From: Ectocarpus siliculosus
Taxonomy: Eukaryota; Sar; Phaeophyceae; Ectocarpales; Ectocarpaceae
Direction: 5' to 3'
DNA: 64,000 bases
Assembly: GCA_000310025.1 (NCBI GenBank)
Contig: FN649741.1
Coordinates: 4,339,521-4,403,520 of the forward strand
Shown here: in pieces, positions 1 through 8,681 of the stretch
How the letters are laid out: each line of letters begins with the position of its first letter
How positions within the stretch are numbered: the stretch's first letter is position 1
The notes under the pieces: model-generated
Databases searched by the model: none
What the model was told of the DNA's origin: nothing
What the model saw: only the letters and a program-made list of their open reading frames with translations
Made by a program: the position numbers and the translations under genes

Positions 1-765
1 TTCGCTTGAAGGATAGGTACCAAGCCGGCCTGCAGCCACGCCTTCAGGAAACCAATGTAAGTCTCTGTTCCCTTTCCAGCCTGACACTTGCCGTTTTGTA
101 GCACGACGACGTTTCTCCTCATTCGCGGAAATGCGTTTATCTGGAAACGTGGTAGCCTCTGACACGCACCTAAGACGTCAACCCCTTCACCCACGAGCTT
201 CTCGACCCGATCAAGAAACTCATACTTCGAAGTCGGGTCCTTCTCAGCCTCGGCGAAGATCTCGAAAAATAGGTCCACCGTTGCGTACTATGAATTTCGA
301 ACGAAATAATTGCGGAGGAACGTGTGTAAAACTGTCAGGCGTTGACGGCACAAGCAAGAGATCTTCGGTCCAACTGTTTCACCAGAGATAAGAAGAGAGC
401 GCTGATTCGAGCGATGGGTATGGTATTGGTAATATTTATTATTTAGACGAGTTTGGAACGTTAAAGTGATGCTTTGGTTGCGGCGATGATCAACTGATAT
501 TACGGAGGACTGCAGTTATCAGGACCAAGATCCAAACAACCGAATCCCCTCAATGGTAATAAACCTTCCGTGTGAATGGAAGGCTTGGCCGTTCAAGCTA
601 TGCAGCTAAGCCATTGCCCGAAGGCAATTTTTCTGCACTCATTCGAGTACATGGAATCTCGACGCCTACAATTAACAGTGGTAAACTGTTGTACACGCCG
701 GACACCTCTTTTTAGTGTGAGAGATTTTGCAGTGGACAGACTAAGTCTGGAAGCGCTTTTTTTCG
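1..765. other. No gene recognised
   Basis: I see no coding region I can support here. Short open frames exist but show no family signal. The stretch lies downstream of the last visible exon of the minus-strand gene at 1083-2336, so it may hold further exons or intron sequence of that gene. Confidence 0.4.
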
Positions 766-845
766 CCAGTAAAGACGACGTTGAGAATCGAACTCTCGAC
801 CCTGAGGTTTGAAAGTTGACGCTGCTATCCACTGAGCCATAAGAA
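766..845 (-). repeat. Degenerate tRNA-like sequence (tRNA pseudogene or SINE head)
   Basis: Read on the minus strand, the sequence contains TGGCTCAGTGGATAG, which matches an A box and D arm, and about 40 bases later GGTCGAGAGTTCGATTCTC, which matches a B box and T arm. The anticodon arm and the T stem pair poorly, so a working tRNA is doubtful. A tRNA-derived SINE head or a decayed tRNA gene is more likely. I see no clear A-rich tail. Confidence 0.45.
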
Positions 846-1082
846 TGGACTCGCTTCGACTTCATTGGAAAAGAAAAGTCTTATAAACCCTATTTTTATC
901 CGGTTCGGTGATTCCTCATCGAAGCAATATAAGAAAACAAGCAACCATTCTATTATAGACATTTCATCTTGTTGAATGAACCACATTTGGACTTGTTAAC
1001 TATGGTCCACCGTAATAGAGCTGTACACAAACGTTTTCTTCTGCACGCCAGGCGAGATTCCTCTCGAATTATAGCTGCTTAC

Positions 1083-2336
1083 CTCGGCGTATGCATGCTG
1101 CTCCGACTCGTCTTCCTGTGGTGGTGGAACCTCGTCATCGCCGACCGGAACCTCTGAGCTGCTCAAGGTTGTGCCCTCTGTCGGCGTGTCCGTGCCATTC
1201 TCACCCTCCTCCGTAACCGTTGACATTGGTGTGCTAGACTGGCTCGTCTCTGCTTGGTCCGGGCTTCCGGAGTAAATCTGTTGATATTGTTACAAAAGGT
1301 TTACGGGTTTACTGGTCGGTCAAACTCAACCATAAACATTGTCACTATTACAAGCTGTTGAAAAAAAATGAAACGGTTGGCGGGAGAGTTTGCAGTTCAG
1401 AGGGCAGAAGTGTTACTTGGCCGAACGGTGGGTGTCTAACGTTTTTGCAACGGTGCGTGAAACTGTTTTGCTCAACAGGAAGTGTAAGTAGCGCCATCGT
1501 TGGCAGCAGCATTTGCACACAAGTACGCGGGGGTTAGCGCTACCGGTGTGTAAAGGTACGTACATGCTGTTGCGACTCGTCTTCCTGTGGTGGTGGAATA
1601 TCGTGATCGCTGGCCGGCATGTCTGCGCTACCCGAGGCTGTCCCCTCTGTCGGCATGTCTGTGCTGTTCTCCTTTGAAACCCGCGTGGTTGGGGAATTCA
1701 CATGTACACAGCGGTAGCAAAAAGTGGGAGAGATATTTTGTTGCACACATCATCACAGGCACGGATCTCAAGATAAAAAAACAAGAAAATGAAATTGCTG
1801 CTCAAGTTGATGACAGTGGCGTACGTGGGACTTAGCGCTATCGTAAAATTAGCGAGGGCAAGTAGGTGTGTAAAGGTACGTACATGCTGCTGCGACTTGT
1901 CTTCATGTGGTGGTGAAACATCGTGATCGCTGGCCGGCACGTCTGTGCTACCCGCGGCTGTCCCCTCTGTCGGCATGTCCATGCTGTTCTCCTTTGACAC
2001 ACGCGTGGTTGGGGAATTCACATGTTCACAGCAGTAGCAAAAGGTGGGAGAGATATTTTGTTGCACACATCATCACAGGCACGGATCTTATGCGACCAAC
2101 ATCTATCACCATTGCTGCTGCACTGCGCTGCACTGCGCTGCGCCTGGCCACCGTTACAAATGTTACGATCTTTCTTCCTTCTACCAGTCTTTTTCTATTT
2201 AGACGTCGCTGATCAAAAATCGCCAATTCACCTCCGCTGCGTAGCCGAAAGCATGCATCACGTCATCGGGATCAAAGGAGCAGCTGTCATCCCCATCCAA
2301 TCCGATGAAGGACTGGGCGTCCTCGTCCGCGGACAT
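1083..2336 (-). CDS. Acidic multi-exon gene of cellular type, 5' part (four exons)
   Basis: Four exons can be read on the minus strand: 2336-2232, 1991-1884, 1671-1564 and 1277-1083. Each is bounded by AG before and GT after (donors GTGAAT, GTACGT, GTACGT, GTAAGC). All four have lengths divisible by three (105, 108, 108 and 195 bases) and join in phase 0. The introns are 240, 212 and 286 bases. The first exon starts with an ATG (MSADEDAQSF) and is acidic. The next three repeat a pattern of PTEGT followed by PPPQEDESQQH or a variant. The protein is Ser/Thr/Pro/Glu rich and probably disordered. I do not recognise it. No stop codon is seen, so more exons are expected to the left. The dense exon-intron layout differs from the compact genes right of 11 kb and suggests cellular DNA. 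Confidence 0.55.
1546..2092. repeat. Tandem duplication, 320-bp spacing, each copy holding one exon
   Basis: About 227 bases at 1546-1772 recur at 1866-2092 with few differences, an offset of exactly 320 bases. Each copy holds a 108-base phase-0 exon of the minus-strand gene plus its splice signals. This is a classic tandem exon duplication. Confidence 0.8.
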
Positions 2337-2521
2337 GATTCGACTGCACGTGCATCCAATTAGTCGAGAGAAGAAGCGGGGGCATGGATTTATGCTGAGA
2401 CGTACACTTGAACGCTGCTGCAACGATGTCAAATTTTGAATTTCGCTTTCCATCTATTTAGTCTGTTCGGCCAACAGCGATGAAGATCGAAAGCAATGCG
2501 AATCCAACACAACGGTGTGGC

Positions 2522-2619
2522 GGCGTGTGAGGGTGGGCGAGATTGTGGGTAAGCACATACTTTGCAACCCGGCGTGTGAGGGTGGGCGAGACTGTGGGTA
2601 AGCACATACTTTGCAACCA
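2522..2619. repeat. 49-bp direct tandem repeat, two copies
   Basis: GGCGTGTGAGGGTGGGCGAG starts at 2522 and again at 2571. The 49-base units differ at about one position. It lies upstream of the first exon of the minus-strand gene. Confidence 0.85.
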
Positions 2620-3329
2620 ACTGCGATCTGCTGGCTGGGTGGCCGTTGGTCGTTTTTTTGCACTGGATCCAATCTTGACCGCAACGTATGTCTCCAAATT
2701 TCTGTTTCGATCGTGTAGATCTATTTGTGGATGGCTGTTGCTCTTGTTTGTATCGCAAACAGCGTCACATTATTCGCACCTTATGTACCACCAAGCTGAA
2801 AGGCAGTGCAAGAGCAAAGTCGAAAGGCGGGAACTGGATGAATGTGGCGGCGTCACGGGCGTGAGAGGTTGTGGGGAAGAATGGGATCATGGTCCGGTCT
2901 GATTCCGGGTAGCAAACGACGCCGTACGGTAAATGGAGAGGCAGACCACCATCCCTCGCAATATTCCTTGTCACAGCACAAGATCTGTTTGAATGGGGAG
3001 ATGTAAACACGAAAGCATCCAACAGAGAGTTTAGCAACTGCTCGCATTCTACCGTGCCGCATTGTTATCAATGATAATCATCCGACAGGCATACCATATA
3101 TAGGGTACAGCAGAGCAGGATGCACACAATGATGCAGAAAACTGACAGTCCCGTGGCTGAAAAAGTCAGATCGAAAGCCAGAACAATTTAAAAATAAAAA
3201 TTCTCATTTCTAGACCATCGCAGCAATCAACGCACACCTGTACAATATCATCGGCAATACAAGTGGAGTCGGAATGCGTGACCATGACGGCATGATGACG
3301 CAGCAAAAGTAAAAAAAAAGTCAGAACGG
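2620..3329. other. No gene recognised
   Basis: No supported gene. The stretch separates the multi-exon gene from the first composite repeat block. Open frames here are short and have no recognisable family. Confidence 0.4.
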
Positions 3330-4127
3330 TTTTAAGATAAACGTGTCGGTGAGGAAATTTCGAGATGTTGTGATGTGCGCGAGCGCCCGTCATCAAACTG
3401 AGCGAAGAGTAGAGGGAGGGGAAGGGAGGGGAAGAGAGGGCAGATGGAAAGGGGAGGGAGACACGCGGGGAATGGTTGGCACGGAGGCAATCTTTGAACA
3501 CCGGACCGTGGCTGTGGCTGTGACGATCTGACAAGGTGAGATTATTTTCAAAAGGCTCAATACACTGCTGTTGTTCAGAGCTGATTGTTCTGCTTAGCTT
3601 TCAGAAGACAGGTTCTTCCTCTCTCTGAACAAAGACTTGTGCCAGGGCGCTCACTCCGTCGCACAAACATTACAGCACTGCTACACGATCCGATGTTTTT
3701 CACCCCCGCTTTAGATATTCGCCTTCGGAGCAGTATGTAGTAGCTTCGCAAACCGAAGTTTCACCGTCCAGACATTTGACACGTCGGCATCAAGAGATCT
3801 GATGCTGTCTACAGCAGTCGGCCCTCTTCAACACACACCATCGCACACTGGTTAGCTTCCAGAATACAGACACACTCTGCCAGCGTGGTGCACGATATCC
3901 CGCTCTCTGAGCAAGTTTCACGCGGTAGGACGTGTGAGTTGATGCACGATTTGATGTGAAGTGCTATCAAAAGATCCAAATTGTTATTATTTATAGCTGT
4001 GAGAGTCGGAAAACAAAGCCAAAACAGTTCTGAGATAAAAGGAGCACGATCTTCCTCTCTATGAACAAAGACTTGGGCCAGGGCGCTCACCCCGTCGCAC
4101 AGACACAACAGCACTTCTGCTCGCTCA
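3330..4127. repeat. Composite spacer block, copy 1 (older, diverged)
   Basis: This block contains the same segments, in order, as those at 4391-5270 and 6593-7232: a G-rich part with GAGGGAGGGGAAGG, a part with CTTAGCTTTCAGAAGAC, a part with AACAAAGACTTGGGCCAGGG, then CGATCCGATGTTTTTCACCC and GCCTTCGGAGCAGTATGTAG. It ends where the palindromic array begins. The segments occur in partly doubled order, so this looks like two nested copies. Confidence 0.7.
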
Positions 4128-4390
4128 ATCGTGTTACGTGCGTAACACGATAAATCGAGCTACAGGGGAAAAAGGTGTGCATCTCGCCCAATCGTGTTAC
4201 GTGCGTAACTCGATAAATCGAGCTAGAGGGGAAAAAGGTATGCATCTCGCCCAATCGTGTTACGTGCGTAACTCGATAAATCGAGCTTCAGGGGAAAAAA
4301 GGTGTGCAGCTCGCTTAATCGTGTTACGTGCGTAAACACGATAAATCGAGCTACAGGGGAAAAAAGGTGTGCATCTCGCTTAATCGTGTT
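4128..4390. repeat. 63-64 bp palindromic tandem array (about 4 units)
   Basis: Units have the form TCGTGTTACGTGCGTAACACGA followed by TAAATCGAGCTACAGGGGAAA and GGTGTGCATCTCGCCCAA. The first 22 bases form a perfect palindrome with a central TG. Some units have CTCGA instead of CACGA on the right arm. The last unit runs into the CGATCCGATG segment of the next spacer block. Confidence 0.9.
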
Positions 4391-5270
4391 ACACACGATC
4401 CGATGTTTTTCACCCCCGCTTTAGATATTCGCCTTCGGAGCAGTATGTAGTGGCCTCGCCAACCGAAGTTTCACCGTCCAGACATTTGACACGTCAGCAT
4501 CAAGAGATCTGACGTACCACAATATGCCCTCTTCAATACACACCATTGAAAACTGGTAAGTTTCCAGAATACAGACACACTCTGCCAGCGTGGTCCACGA
4601 TATCCCGCTCTCTGAGCAAAATGTTGAGAGAACCAAGGATCTAATGTTGGCTTGAGCGACGGCGCTCTCTTGCTCGTTTAACACTGCAGCGCGATCTTCC
4701 TTTCTACAGTCATGTGAATCAGTGTGCTACACAACAGCAGCTTCTCTTATCCGAGCGGTATACAGCAGACAGTTGAGCTTATGCAGCACGCCTGACCGTG
4801 CTACTTGTATCACGCTTCATTGTTTCACGTGGTAGGACGTGTGAGTTTATGCACGATTTGATGTGGAGTGCTATCAAAAGATCTAAATTGATATTATTTA
4901 TAGCTGTGAGAGTCGGAAAACAAAGCCAAGACAGTTCTGAGATAAAAGTGTCGGTGAGGGAAGTCCGAGATGATGAACAAAGGTTAGAGGGAGGGGAAGG
5001 GACGACACATGACAAAGGCAAGAGGACACGTGGGAAATGGTTGGTTCGCACGGAGTCGATCCTTGAACACCGGACTATGGCTGTCTGTGGTTGTGACAAT
5101 CTGACAAGGTGAGATTTTTTGCATACACTGTTGTTCAGAGCTGGTTGTTTGCTTAGCTTTCAGAAGACGGGTACACTCGGCCACCTTGGAGCACGATCTT
5201 CCTCTCTACGAACAAAGACTTGGGCCAGGGCGCTCACCCCGTCGCACAGACATTACAGCACTTCTGCTCG
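4391..5270. repeat. Composite spacer block, copy 2
   Basis: The block begins with CGATCCGATGTTTTTCACCC and ends with the CGCTCACCCCGTCGCACAGA segment before the next short array. It includes GTTGAGAGAACCAAGGAT, which recurs at the right edge of the region (about 11123). Scattered open frames here are not conserved between copies and I do not call genes. Confidence 0.75.
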
Positions 5271-5392
5271 CTCAATCGTGTTACGTGCGTAACACGATAA
5301 ATCGAGCTACAGGGGAAAAAAGGGGAAAAAAGGTGTACAGCTCGCTCAATCGTGTTACACACGATCCGATGTTTTTCACCCCCACTTTCAGC
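5271..5392. repeat. Short palindromic array (1-2 units) and start of a spacer block
   Basis: The palindrome-containing unit is present once in full and once in part, followed by the first 40 bases of the spacer block (CGATCCGATGTTTTTCACCC). After CCCCACTTT the similarity stops, where a unique segment with the membrane protein gene enters. Confidence 0.8.
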
Positions 5393-5454
5393 AGGCGGCA
5401 TCACCCTCATTGTCCCGCACTTCACCAAAATGGACACAAGACTGTCGAATCTTT

Positions 5455-5997
5455 TCACTCACTGTTTTTGGAAACTTGGGACGGTACAACATAACCCCAA
5501 TTATCGGCCAATACTTGCACGTGCCTAGATCTATCCATCATGACTACAGCATATGAAAAAAGTAATAGAATACATGCGTATTCATACCACGGACATCCTG
5601 AAACAAACACAACGATGGATGAAAACATTACTACGAAAAGTTCCAAGATTGATGTCAATCTATACAGGAATACGACTATTTTACATGTACGTTTATTAAA
5701 CGAGACAAGAGAATAAAAATCAGCAAACATCGGAATCATGCTGGCGATTATTATGCTGGAGATGATTATTCTAGAGATTATCGTACCGTATGCTATAATA
5801 TAGTCGAATAACAAATTGGATAAATGAACAGACCATGCCACCACGGCTAGATAGTAGAGTATTATTATAGACACGGTATAACAATTCGCATCGTCGTGAG
5901 GATCATCGAGGACGCAAGAACAGTGGGTGTTGTCGGTAGAATCAAGATCACCAACAGGACGAGTAGACTCAGAAGTGACAAAATTCCTAGAAGACAT
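5455..5997 (-). CDS. Four-helix membrane protein, unknown function
   Basis: The frame encodes 180 residues starting MSSRNFVTSEST. After a hydrophilic head of about 40 residues there are several hydrophobic segments (for example VSIIILYYLAVVAW, IIISSIIIASMIPMF, and two near ILELFVVMFSSIVVF and ACILLLFSYAVVM), so about four membrane helices. I do not recognise the family. It is the only convincing gene within the repeat region. The 416-bp repeat element starts just a few bases upstream of its ATG, so its transcription may now depend on that element. It may be a viral gene displaced into the repeats, or a cellular one. Confidence 0.6.
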   Translation of the reverse strand: MSSRNFVTSESTRPVGDLDSTDNTHCSCVLDDPHDDANCYTVSIIILYYLAVVAWSVHLSNLLFDYIIAYGTIISRIIISSIIIASMIPMFADFYSLVSFNKRTCKIVVFLYRLTSILELFVVMFSSIVVFVSGCPWYEYACILLLFSYAVVMMDRSRHVQVLADNWGYVVPSQVSKNSE

Positions 5998-6003
5998 TGT
6001 GTT

Positions 6004-6450
6004 GTCACTAATATCAACTTAAGAAAACCGGAACTATTAAGTTGTAGTGAACAAAAACAGATAGAAACAACTAAGTTGTCTCCTCAAGGGTCCAGCTTTT
6101 AGGGTTTTTTAAACCTCGGAATATCCCACTGTTTCCAGGCAAGTCGTTTGTTGGAACTTCGGTTGCGAAAGCTTGTCGTCGTTTCTTCGTAGCGTGTTGA
6201 TGTTGTAGACCTCGTGTAGCCGTGTTGTGATGTCGGCTTTCTTCTTTCTCTTTTTTTTCTTCTTCGTCTTCGATTTTGTAGTGGTGGTTGCCATGGTGAA
6301 GGTGAATTGTGAGCAGCGTGGGCTACCAATACACTCAAATATTTACATATAAAATTGAAAAATGTGGTCTTTCTTCTAGATCGTTTCGAGTTGGTAAGAT
6401 TCGCCAAATTGTTCTAGAAAGCTTAAGTTGATAACAATGTGTGTTGTGGG
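6004..6450 (-). mobile_element. 416-bp MITE-like element, copy 1
   Basis: The core spans 6015-6430, bounded by CAACTTAAG and CTTAAGTTG. With flanking bases the inverted ends read TATCAACTTAAG (12 bp). The sequence GTCACTAATAT on the left is common to all three copies. On the right, about 20 bases after the end (ATAACAATGT and following) are shared with copy 3, so the true unit may be slightly longer. On the minus strand it carries a TATA-like box (about 6344-6352) and a 61-residue basic frame. It is about 99% identical to the copies at 15.8 and 26.0 kb. No transposase is present, so it would be non-autonomous. Confidence 0.7.
6109..6294 (-). CDS. 61-residue lysine-rich frame carried by the repeat element (copy 1)
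   Basis: The start codon lies in a good context (CACCATGG). The protein begins MATTTTKSKTKKKKKRKKK and continues with ADITTRLHEVYNINTL. A TATA-like sequence lies about 55 bases upstream. The same 61-residue frame is present in all three copies. The one base that differs within it between this copy and the others is silent in this frame. It may be a captured 5' end of a cellular gene or a small nuclear-targeted protein. I do not recognise it. Confidence 0.4.
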   Translation of the reverse strand: MATTTTKSKTKKKKKRKKKADITTRLHEVYNINTLRRNDDKLSQPKFQQTTCLETVGYSEV

Positions 6451-6592
6451 AGCTGTTGTGGAAGATGTCGTGGGTAAGAATGATTTCTGATAATGTGTGC
6501 TAGAATGTTTAAAGATTGTTTATGGATAAAAATGGGTTCTTTGAACCGAAACTAAAAATAAAAAAAAGGTGTGCAGCTCGCTCAATCGTGTT
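6451..6592. other. Unique segment joining element to repeat array
   Basis: AT-rich sequence without a gene, ending in AAAAAAAGGTGTGCAGCTCGCTC, where the palindromic-array sequence resumes. With 5393-6450 it forms a unique insert inside the array. Confidence 0.5.
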
Positions 6593-7232
6593 ACACACGA
6601 TCCGATGTTTTTCACCCCCACTTTAGATATTCGCCTTCGGAGCAGTATGTAGTGGCCTCGCTAACCGAAGTTTCACCGTCCAGACATTTGACACGTCGGC
6701 ATCAAGAGATCTGAGGTACCACAATATGCCCTCTTCAATACACACCATTGAAAACTGGTAAGCTTCCAGAATACAGACACACTCTGCCAGCGTGGTGCAC
6801 GATATCCCGCTCTCTGAGCAAGTTTCACGCGGTAGGACGTGTGAGTTGATGCACGATTTGATGTGAAGTGCTATCAAAAGATCCAAATCGATATTATTTA
6901 TAGCTGTGAGAGTCGGAAAACAAAGCCAGAACAGTTCTGAGATAAAAGTGTCGGTGAGGGAAGTCCGAGATGATGAACAAGGGGTAAAGGGAGGGGAAGG
7001 GACGACACATGACAAAGGCAAGAGGACACGTGGGAAATGGTTAGTTCGCACGGAGTCGATCCTTGAACACCGGACTATGGTTTGCATACACTGTTGTTCA
7101 GAGCTGGTTGTTTGCTTAGCTTTCAGAAGACGGGTACACTCGGCCACCTTGGAGCACGATCTTCCTCTCTATGAACAAAGACTTGGGCCAGGGCGCTCAC
7201 CCCGTCGCACAGACACAACAGCACTTCTGCTC
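6593..7232. repeat. Composite spacer block, copy 3
   Basis: It is closely similar to 4391-5270 but shorter: the segment with GTTGAGAGAACCAAGGAT is absent and the join falls after GCTCTCTGAGCAAG. It ends with CGCTCACCCCGTCGCACAGA before the next array. Confidence 0.75.
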
Positions 7233-7624
7233 GCTCAATCGTGTTACGTGCGTAACACGATAAATCGAGCTACAGGGGAAAAAAGGTGTGCATCTCGCTT
7301 AATCGTGTTACGTGCGTAACACGATAAATCGAGCTACAGGGAAAAAAGGTGTGCATCTCGCCCAATCGTGTTACGTGCGTAACTCGATAAATCGAGCTAG
7401 AGGGGAAAAAGGTATGCATCTCGCCCAATCGTGTTACGTGCGTAACACGATAAATCGAGCTACAGGGGAAAAAAGGTGTGCATCTCGCTTAATCGTGTTA
7501 CGTGCGTAACACGATAAATCGAGCTACAGGGGAAAAAAGGTGTGCAGCTCGCTCAATCGTGTTACGTAACACGATAAATCGAGCTACAGGGGAGAAAAGG
7601 TGTGCAGCTCGCTCAATCGTGTTA
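7233..7624. repeat. 63-64 bp palindromic tandem array (about 6 units)
   Basis: Same unit as at 4128-4390, with both CACGA and CTCGA right-arm variants, and one shortened unit that lacks GTGCG. The array ends at ACACACGATCCGATG. Confidence 0.9.
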
Positions 7625-7682
7625 CACACGATCCGATGTTTTTCACCCCCACTTTAGATATTCGCGTTCGGAGCAGTATGTA
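7625..7682. repeat. Start of a spacer block, cut by the assembly gap
   Basis: CGATCCGATGTTTTTCACCC through GGAGCAGTATGTA, identical in layout to the start of the other spacer blocks, then N. Confidence 0.8.
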
Positions 7683-8681
7683 NNNNNNNNNNNNNNNNNN
7701 NNNNNNNNNNNNNNNNNNNNNNNNNNNNNNNNNNNNNNNNNNNNNNNNNNNNNNNNNNNNNNNNNNNNNNNNNNNNNNNNNNNNNNNNNNNNNNNNNNNN
7801 NNNNNNNNNNNNNNNNNNNNNNNNNNNNNNNNNNNNNNNNNNNNNNNNNNNNNNNNNNNNNNNNNNNNNNNNNNNNNNNNNNNNNNNNNNNNNNNNNNNN
7901 NNNNNNNNNNNNNNNNNNNNNNNNNNNNNNNNNNNNNNNNNNNNNNNNNNNNNNNNNNNNNNNNNNNNNNNNNNNNNNNNNNNNNNNNNNNNNNNNNNNN
8001 NNNNNNNNNNNNNNNNNNNNNNNNNNNNNNNNNNNNNNNNNNNNNNNNNNNNNNNNNNNNNNNNNNNNNNNNNNNNNNNNNNNNNNNNNNNNNNNNNNNN
8101 NNNNNNNNNNNNNNNNNNNNNNNNNNNNNNNNNNNNNNNNNNNNNNNNNNNNNNNNNNNNNNNNNNNNNNNNNNNNNNNNNNNNNNNNNNNNNNNNNNNN
8201 NNNNNNNNNNNNNNNNNNNNNNNNNNNNNNNNNNNNNNNNNNNNNNNNNNNNNNNNNNNNNNNNNNNNNNNNNNNNNNNNNNNNNNNNNNNNNNNNNNNN
8301 NNNNNNNNNNNNNNNNNNNNNNNNNNNNNNNNNNNNNNNNNNNNNNNNNNNNNNNNNNNNNNNNNNNNNNNNNNNNNNNNNNNNNNNNNNNNNNNNNNNN
8401 NNNNNNNNNNNNNNNNNNNNNNNNNNNNNNNNNNNNNNNNNNNNNNNNNNNNNNNNNNNNNNNNNNNNNNNNNNNNNNNNNNNNNNNNNNNNNNNNNNNN
8501 NNNNNNNNNNNNNNNNNNNNNNNNNNNNNNNNNNNNNNNNNNNNNNNNNNNNNNNNNNNNNNNNNNNNNNNNNNNNNNNNNNNNNNNNNNNNNNNNNNNN
8601 NNNNNNNNNNNNNNNNNNNNNNNNNNNNNNNNNNNNNNNNNNNNNNNNNNNNNNNNNNNNNNNNNNNNNNNNNNNNNNNNN
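7683..8681. other. Assembly gap (999 N)
   Basis: A run of 999 undetermined bases between a spacer block and a palindromic array. Its length may be nominal. Open frames across it are meaningless. Confidence 0.99.

Noticed and set aside
766-845. Functional tRNA gene
   Set aside because: The A and B box sequences are there but the anticodon and T stems pair poorly, and no clear acceptor stem closes.
2522-2619. Duplicated splice-site-bearing exon
   Set aside because: GTAAGCACA in the repeat looks like a donor, but no matching open exon with an acceptor was found.
6099-6407. 102-residue frame overlapping the 61-residue frame in the repeat element
   Set aside because: The base that differs between copies changes a residue in this frame but is silent in the 61-residue frame, and its start is upstream of the TATA-like box.
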